Shown: positions 19,701-27,382 of the stretch, one piece after another
Position numbering within the stretch: position 1 is the first letter of the stretch
Layout: the number at the start of each line of letters is the position of its first letter
Assembly: GCA_029204225.1 (NCBI GenBank)
Contig: CM055102.1
Location: 10,179,456-10,243,455 of the forward strand
Reading direction: 5' to 3'
DNA length: 64,000 bases
From: Diphasiastrum complanatum
Taxonomy: Eukaryota; Streptophyta; Lycopodiopsida; Lycopodiales; Lycopodiaceae
Notes under the pieces: model-generated
What the model was told of the DNA's origin: nothing
Databases searched by the model: none
What the model saw: the letters and a program-made list of their open reading frames with translations, nothing else
Made by a program: the position numbers and the translations under genes

Positions 19701-21864
19701 TTTCTGAGAACTGTACTTCCACAGAGAGAATCAAGAAAAGCCCTTCTCAGCTTCTTCCTCAATCTGATTTGAGGTTGGAAAATGTGCAACAAGATCTGAA
19801 ACTTTTGCTATCCCCCCTCGTTGGTCTGACAGCATCTCAATTTGTCCACAAAATGGCAAATCTGAAGTCCAAAAACCCTTCTGAATTCTGAAATTTCAGA
19901 AGTCTCCTGCTCGCTGATCTGGTAGGAATCCTCTTGCTCCAAATCTCTAACGTTGGGGCCCGAAAACTTGTCCAAAAACCAGATTTTCAGAAGCACTGGC
20001 AGCGCTGGCCCTGCTCCTCCTTTTTGGCTTCAAACTCGCCGAGAACCAGTAAATTTTTCCCTGGAAATCAGATGCAGGTCTCTGACTGTACAGCGATGGA
20101 GGTGCTGGCTTCTTCCTACTCTAATTTCGCTGGGAAAACTATAGAGAATCCTCTGAACTTAGTGAGAAATAGCTGTTTTTCCAGCAAGCTACCTACACTT
20201 GGAATCTGACTCCTTGCTATTGTGATTTCTCAGTGAAAATCAGAAGTTTGAAGGCTGCTCCTACAGCGATTCTCCTCCTCTAATCTTTTCTGAGAAACTC
20301 AAAGATCTTTCCTATCTTCTGATAGCTTTCTCTACTGCTGCTCCTGAACTCCCTAGGATGGAGATGGCTCTGATACCAGTGTAATAGTGTTCCTAACACC
20401 ACAGTAGGGCAAACACTAACTGATCCACCCAACCTTGCCTACTCCCTGATATAGAGTAAGCCCCTCCTAGCCCAGTGTGAGGACTGGCAGCATGCTACTG
20501 CCAAGTGTCGGCCACGTGTCACTGACGTGGCCGACTACACGTCGGGACCCAACTGGGGGCCCTATCCTGCTGACAGGGTCCCTAAGCTGTGTTAGGCCCG
20601 CCATAGCTATGGACCGTGCTGGGGCACACTACTCACACTATCTTGCCCTGTTGGTCATGTACGCTGGACACGACCCTGACTGTGGTATCTGACCTATCTG
20701 TGTTCTCTAGGGTTCGGCACTGGTTACGAGCTCGTAACACTAAGAAAATCATCCGGATGGGAAGGGAAAAAAGAAGGGATCTCATCCACATCCTCGAAGG
20801 CCTCATCAGTAGCATCCTGGGCCTACTCGAGTGGCGGAGAATCCATGAGAAAATCGTAAACTGGGGCGCGTGCGAGCAACAGGACATGGTGGTGGAACCG
20901 CAGTGGCAACTGGCGGACGTGATGGGATGGGATCCACCGGAATGGATGCAGATGGGGGTGCGTGTGGCGGAACTGTCTGAGGGGGATGAGGGGCAATGGG
21001 ACGGGATGAGGATGGACTCCCTCTCCTCGTGCGTGCCAGCCAAGCAGGCAGCAACTCTGGGTCAGCCACATAAGGAGCGGTGCAAAACCGGAGAACGCCC
21101 TCCGAAATGGTGTTCTCCCCCGCCACGAGCCGCGGCCCGTAGGTGTCCAGTAGTCGCTGCCTATCGGGGACCGTCCTGCTGCCACAAGGGGCAGCATTCA
21201 AGGTGCCACCATTTTTGGCGCGTGCACCGCAGATGGCCTTTAAGGCGAGTGAGGGACGCAACAAATTCGACGAGGCAGTATCGGCAACGCACGATCTTCT
21301 GACCGGTCTTGTTGGTCTTGTCGGCAACCCGCCTGACAATGTCTACCTTGTCCCACAGACCGGAAAGGTCGGATTGCACCATTGCGATGGAGAAAACTAG
21401 GGGAAAAATGCAGATAAAGCTAAAAACTGGAAGGATGGATTGCTGGAAAAAAAACAATAGGTTTCACTATTGGAGAGACACTGAAAATGGGCGAAGGCAA
21501 GCGAAGGAAGCCAGATGCAAGGTAAGGCGTTGCGTGGGCGAAGGGCGACGCAAATCCAAGGCGGAAACAGCAGCGATGGCAGGGCGGAGGAGGACGCAAA
21601 AAAATTTCACAGGAAACGCGAGGGGGGCGGGTAGGTGTTTAGGTTAAAAAAAAATTTAAAAAAATATTAAAGATTAAATAATATAATATATTGTGGTACC
21701 GCGGTACCAGTATGGTCCCGCGGTACCGGGATCCGCACGGTACCCAGTACCGCGGAACCTATGATATATATCAGACATGAGGGTCCGGGCCGTTTTGCCC
21801 GTGTCCGTGTCCGGCGTCCGGACCCGGACGCGTCCGACCCCTGGACGCGGGGTCGGACGCGTCT

Positions 21865-21896
<32 letters not shown>

Positions 21897-22044
21897 CAAA
21901 TTCGTCCAGGGGTCCGTACCCCCCCCCCCCCCGACGCAAATTCTTTTTAAAAAAATATATATTTTAAAAATAAAAATAAAAAATAAATCGAACTCATCCG
22001 AACGCGGACGCGGACGCGCGTCCGCGTCCGCCATCCGCTTCCTT

Positions 22045-22088
<44 letters not shown>

Positions 22089-25000
22089 TAGTACCCTCTG
22101 GTACCGCTGGTATGGTACCGCCGGTACTATATCAGTGGTACCGCCGGTACGGTACCGCCCTGGGATCCGCGGTACCAGGGCGGTACCATTTTTAATATTT
22201 TTTTTTTTTTAATATATTTTTAGTAATTTTTTTTTGCATATTAACTACCAATAAAGGACAAAAAAAAGTAAAAAAAGGGGGTTCTGGGTGTAAAAAAAGA
22301 GGGTACAGTACATGTTGCAGGGGACTGTTGCAATGGCACATGGGCACTGCGAGTGAGCAGACAGAGGGGCCAATGGGAGACCAACACAGGGGGGTAGCAT
22401 CACATGGGGGCAAGTACAGAGGCACATGGGCATTGTGGGTGAGCAGACCATGGGCCCAATGGGAGACCAACACAGGGGGGAGCATCACATGGGGGCAGGT
22501 ACGGAGGCACATGGAGGGATGATGGGGATCCACATGGCCGATCAGGCTGTGGGGATAAATAGGCACTCACAATGCCATTGTGGTCGGCATTTTCAGAGGC
22601 TGTGAGAGGGCTAGTGATAGACAGTGAGAGAGCAAGCGAGAGCCGGTGACAGGCTGTGAGAGGCTGTTTGAGAGCCAGGGTGCTGTGAGAGGGTGTTCAA
22701 GGATCAGGGTGCTGTGAGGAGAAGGTCGATCGAGATGGCTGAGCGAATACCACCGAAGCCCGAGGGCGAAGCCAGGAGAAAGCTTGAGGAAGATATCCGA
22801 AGGCACAACGAGAGGCATCGGAAGCAAGAGGCAGATATCCGAGAGATGCTGCGACAGACTCGACAGAGAAATCCGGAACCGGAGCCACCCGCCCCCGCTG
22901 TGGATCCTGTCCCCGCTGTCGAGCTGGATCTGGATGAGCAGATCGGAATGAATTTCATACGACGGCAGCTCATCATGGTCAGGGAAAGGGCGGCCAGACG
23001 TCGGGCTAACCAAGAGGCAGCTCGGGCTAACCGGGAGGCAGAACAAGAGCGACAAAACAATGCACCAGACGAGGGCGAGGAGTCGGTGGAGGATCAGTGA
23101 GGGATGTTTAGAATAGATGAGGTCCACCCATATGTGGCGGACTGTTGCTATGTAGTTTTCGGCAGTTTATGGTGCAGCAAATAACTAGATGGCTGCTTAA
23201 AAAAATGACAGTATATGTGATGTTATCCTGATACAACGGTTGAATATATACATAGTTGTTTTTTGTGCAACGCGAGCCTGGTCATGTAAGATGCAATGTC
23301 TGTAATTTTTTTAAATGCAGATGTATTACATGTGTTTATGAAATGTCGTTTGGGGTGTAGGGGTGATTGTTGTGCTCATGATGTAGGTGCATATATGTGA
23401 AGCTAGCATTCATTTCAAACGAAATTAAATGAAAATAGGATTCAGACACGCACATAGAATTCTTCAACATAAAATAAAGCATCACATGTACAGAGCGACA
23501 TACGCACAATGTGCAGCAAATAATGTAGGCCAAACACTGTATATAATGTGAAAAATCATCTGAGTACAATGGTAGACTGTCTGCTAGAGACAAACTACTG
23601 AAACTAAAACAACAGAGCCACAATCAATGCTCTGGCTCTGACTCAGACGAATGCTCTGGAGACAACTCAGGGCCCCGAGCTGACTCTCGCAGCCGATATC
23701 TCTGCCTGTCTGGAACTGGCATGGGCTGTGTATCCGAGGGGGAAGACTCGTCATCCTCATCCTCCCAATCAGCCTCCGCATCAGCCCCCAAGCAGGCCAA
23801 ACCAACAACACCTACTCCAACTGGCTGTGATACTGCACCTCTACCTGTACCTGGAGCCCTGCGTGGTCGTCCTCTCCTCCCTGGCAGTTTCTGTGCCTTG
23901 CCTTTCTTGTTCGGTGCACCCTTGGGCCTGCCTGGTCTCTTGCGGACAAGAGGAGCTGTCAATGCCTCGTCACCCCCATGCAAATCACCTGGCTGGCTAG
24001 GCTGGGCCCAAGCTGAGGCCGGCTGGGATAGGGAAGCAAAAGAGGGAACTCCCTGTGCAACTGAGCGAGGAGGATGAGCTCGTGGAGTGTGTGCCCGTGG
24101 GGCTGCTGCAGGTGGAGGAACTGGCTGTGCAGGAGGCGAGTACAGTGGCGATATGTACTGAAAGGGGCGCTGTGGTGGCCGGTACTGGTACATCCTGGGT
24201 GCAGCCAAACGAGGAGGATGTGACGTGGGTGCTGCCACTGGAGGAGCCACTGTGGATGTGGGCGCTGCAAGAGAAAACCTGGGCACAAATGGTGGCCTGC
24301 CATGGAGACCTGGTGCTGCAGAAGTGGACGGCGATGGAGGGGCTGCAGGCCTAAATGGCATCGGTGGCACTGGAGGAGCTGTGCGACGCACATACACCCT
24401 CTGAGGAGCTGGAGGAACTGTAGGCACCTCATGCGGCTGCTCTGGCTGGGACTCTGTGTGTGGCATGCTGGCAAGAGATGATGGGGGCGCCCTGACACTC
24501 GGCATCTGCTGGGCCTCTGAATCCAATGTGGCAACCAAGTCGGCCAGCTGGGCATCCGAATACAAATGCTCTGGGCTCTGGGACTCATCCTGTGCACCAG
24601 CCTCTAAATCATCCTGTGCACCGACCTCTGAATCATCCTGTGCACCAACCCCTGAATCAACCCAAGCCTCATCCCATGCCTGCAGATGACCTGGGCACAC
24701 AGTTGATGGCAGAGAGAGAGAGGGAGCTTGCCGAGATGAGAGAGAGAGAGAGAGAGAGAGAGCTTGGGCTTGAGCACAGAGAGCCCCAATTGTATGAGGC
24801 TCTCTAGCAGACGGTCTACCATTGTACTCAGATGATTTTTCACATTATATACAATATTTGGCCTACATTATTTGCTGCACATTGTGCGTATGTCGCTCTG
24901 TACATGTGATGCTTTATTTTATGTCGAATTCTATGTGCGTGTGTGAATCCTATTTTCATTTAATTTCGTTTGAAGTGAATGCTAGCTTCACATATATGCA

Positions 25001-27326
25001 CCTACATCATGAGGACAGCTATCACGCCTACACCCCAAACGACATTTCATAAACACATGTAATATATCTGCATTTAAAAAAATTACAGACATTGCATCTT
25101 ACATGACCAGGCCCGCGTTGCACAAAAAACAACTATGTATATATTCAACCGTTGTATCAAGATAACATCACATATACTGTCATTTTTTTAAGCAGCCATC
25201 TAGTTATTTGCTACACCATAAACTGCCGAAAACTACATAGCAACAGTTCGCCACATGCGGCTGGACCTTATCTATTCTAAACATCCCTCACTGATCCTCC
25301 ACCGACTCCTCGCCCTCGTCTGGTGCATTGTTTTGTCGCTCTTGCTCTGCCTCCCAGTTAGCCCGAGCTGCCTCCTGGTTAGCCCGACGTCTGGCCGCCC
25401 TTTCCCTGACCATGATGAGTTGCCGTCGTGTGAAATTCATTCCGATCTGCTCATCCAGATCCAGCTCGACAGCGGGGGCGGGTGGCTCCGGCTCCGGATT
25501 TCTCTGTCGTGTCTGTCGCAGCATCTCTCGGATATCTGCCTCTTGCTTCCGATGTCTCTCGTTGTGCCTTCGGATATCTTCCTCAAGCTTCCTCCTGGCT
25601 TCGCCCTCGGGCTTTGGTGGTATGCGCTCTGTCATCTCGATCGACCTTCTCCTCACAACACCCTGGTCCTTGAACACCCTCTCACAGCACCCTGGCTCTC
25701 AAACAGCCTCTCACAGCCTGTCACCAGCTCTCGCTTGCTCTCTCACTGTCTATCACTAGCTCTCTCACAGCCTCTGCAAATGCCAACCACAATGGCATTG
25801 TGAGTGCCTATTTATCCCCACAGCCTGATCGGCCATGTGAATCCCCATCATCCATCCATGTGCCTTTGTACCTGCCCCCATGTGATGCTCCCCCCTATGT
25901 TGGTCTCCCATTGGGCCCATGGCCTGCTCACCCACAATGCCCATGTGCCTCTGTACTTGCCTCCATGTGATGCTACCCCCCTGTGTTGGTCTCCCATTGG
26001 CCCCTCGATCTGCTCACTCGCAGTGCCCATGTGCCACTGCAACAGTCCCCTGCATCATGTACTGTACCCTCTTTTTTTACACCCAGAACCCCCTTTTTTT
26101 ACTTTTTGTCCTTTTTTGGTAGTTAATATGCAAAAAAAAATTATTAAAAATATATTAGAAAATAAAATAAATATTAAAAATGGTACCGCGGATCCACTGA
26201 TATGGTACCGGTCCGGCGGTACCACTGATATGGTACCGGTGGTACCATACCAGCGGTACCACGAGGTACTATGATATATATATATATATATATATATATC
26301 ATAGATCCAGCGGTACCAGGATCCGCGGATCCCGATACCACGGATCCATACTGATCCGCGGTACCATAATATATAATTTTTTTTTTAACTTTTTTTTTTA
26401 AATAAAATAAAATCAAGTGGGCAATATGGGTATCAGCTTGAAGCTGTTGACGAGAGCAGTGCATTTATACAGGTTGCCGGTTTTGACGAGAGCGAACAGC
26501 CAAAGGAACAAGGGGATGCAAAACACCAAAAAGTGTGTTTTCGCTCAGGGAGTCAAACCCCAAATCATGAAGAGGTCGTACCGTCAGGGCCGAGGTCTAC
26601 CGGCAGCCCCCGAACCCCGCCGTTGGGGGGCTCTGCCCCCCAACCCCCCGCCGGGGGGCTGCCGCCCCCCGAACCCCCCAAGACTTGCTGCTATATAGAA
26701 ACTGTAATCTAGCCATCTCATAACCATCATGGTCTCACAGTAGACCCTATACTAACAACCATGCTCAATAATGGCTTCTCCTCATAACAGGGGCCTTACA
26801 GATCTGAGCTCACGGTTAACTAGTGACTACTAAACTGAGAGGTGCATTATTTAGTTGTCTAACACAATTTGTAGCTGAAAGCACCGGCAACCTACATAAA
26901 TGCACTGCTCTCGTCAAGAGCTTCAAGCTGATACCCATATTGCCCACTAAATTTTTAAAAAAAATTAAATTAAATTGAATTAAATTTTTTAAAAAAATAA
27001 AAAATAAAAAAATGGTGCCGCCCTGGTACCGCGGATTTTTGGGCGGCACCATAATGGCGGTACCACGTGCCACTATGATATATATCATAGTGCCCTGTGG
27101 TACCGTTGTTATGGTACCGCCGATACCATAACAGTGGTACTGCCGGTACGGGAACCGCGGTACCAAGGTGGTACCATAATAAAATAATAATAATTTAAAA
27201 TTTTTTCCCGTGTTATTTTCGTTAAAAAAAAATTTGGGTACCGCTGGACAGGTACGGTACCGCTGGACCGGTACAGTACCGCGGTACCAGTACGGTCCCG
27301 CGGTACCGGGATCCGCAGGACCTATG

Positions 27327-27382
<56 letters not shown>

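Larger units (their letters stand above)
22046..26300. mobile_element. Fold-back element: two 1.5-kb inverted arms around a 1.2-kb core
   Basis: Left arm 22088-23590 and right arm 24801-26271 are inverted copies with scattered substitutions and small indels. Both outer ends run into (TA)n tracts (22046-22087 and 26272-26300). Each arm carries an ATAAATA box and a charged-protein ORF reading inwards. The core (23591-24800) holds a minus-strand AT-hook ORF. The insertion site looks like a (TA)n tract. No transposase is recognisable, so it is either non-autonomous or of an unknown type. It lies inside UGNT1 intron 1. Confidence 0.8.

Noticed and set aside
20477-21400. Plus-strand ORFs across the gypsy LTR and BED remnant
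   Set aside because: They overlap LTR sequence and lie antisense to the BED finger frame.
22192-23127. Long minus-strand ORFs in the left fold-back arm
   Set aside because: They mirror the plus-strand charged-protein ORF and its leader. GC-rich DNA keeps several frames open; only the plus frame has a TATA box, a well-placed ATG and sensible protein composition.
23721-24354. Plus-strand ORFs opposite the AT-hook frame
   Set aside because: Low-complexity shadows of the Pro-rich coding strand.
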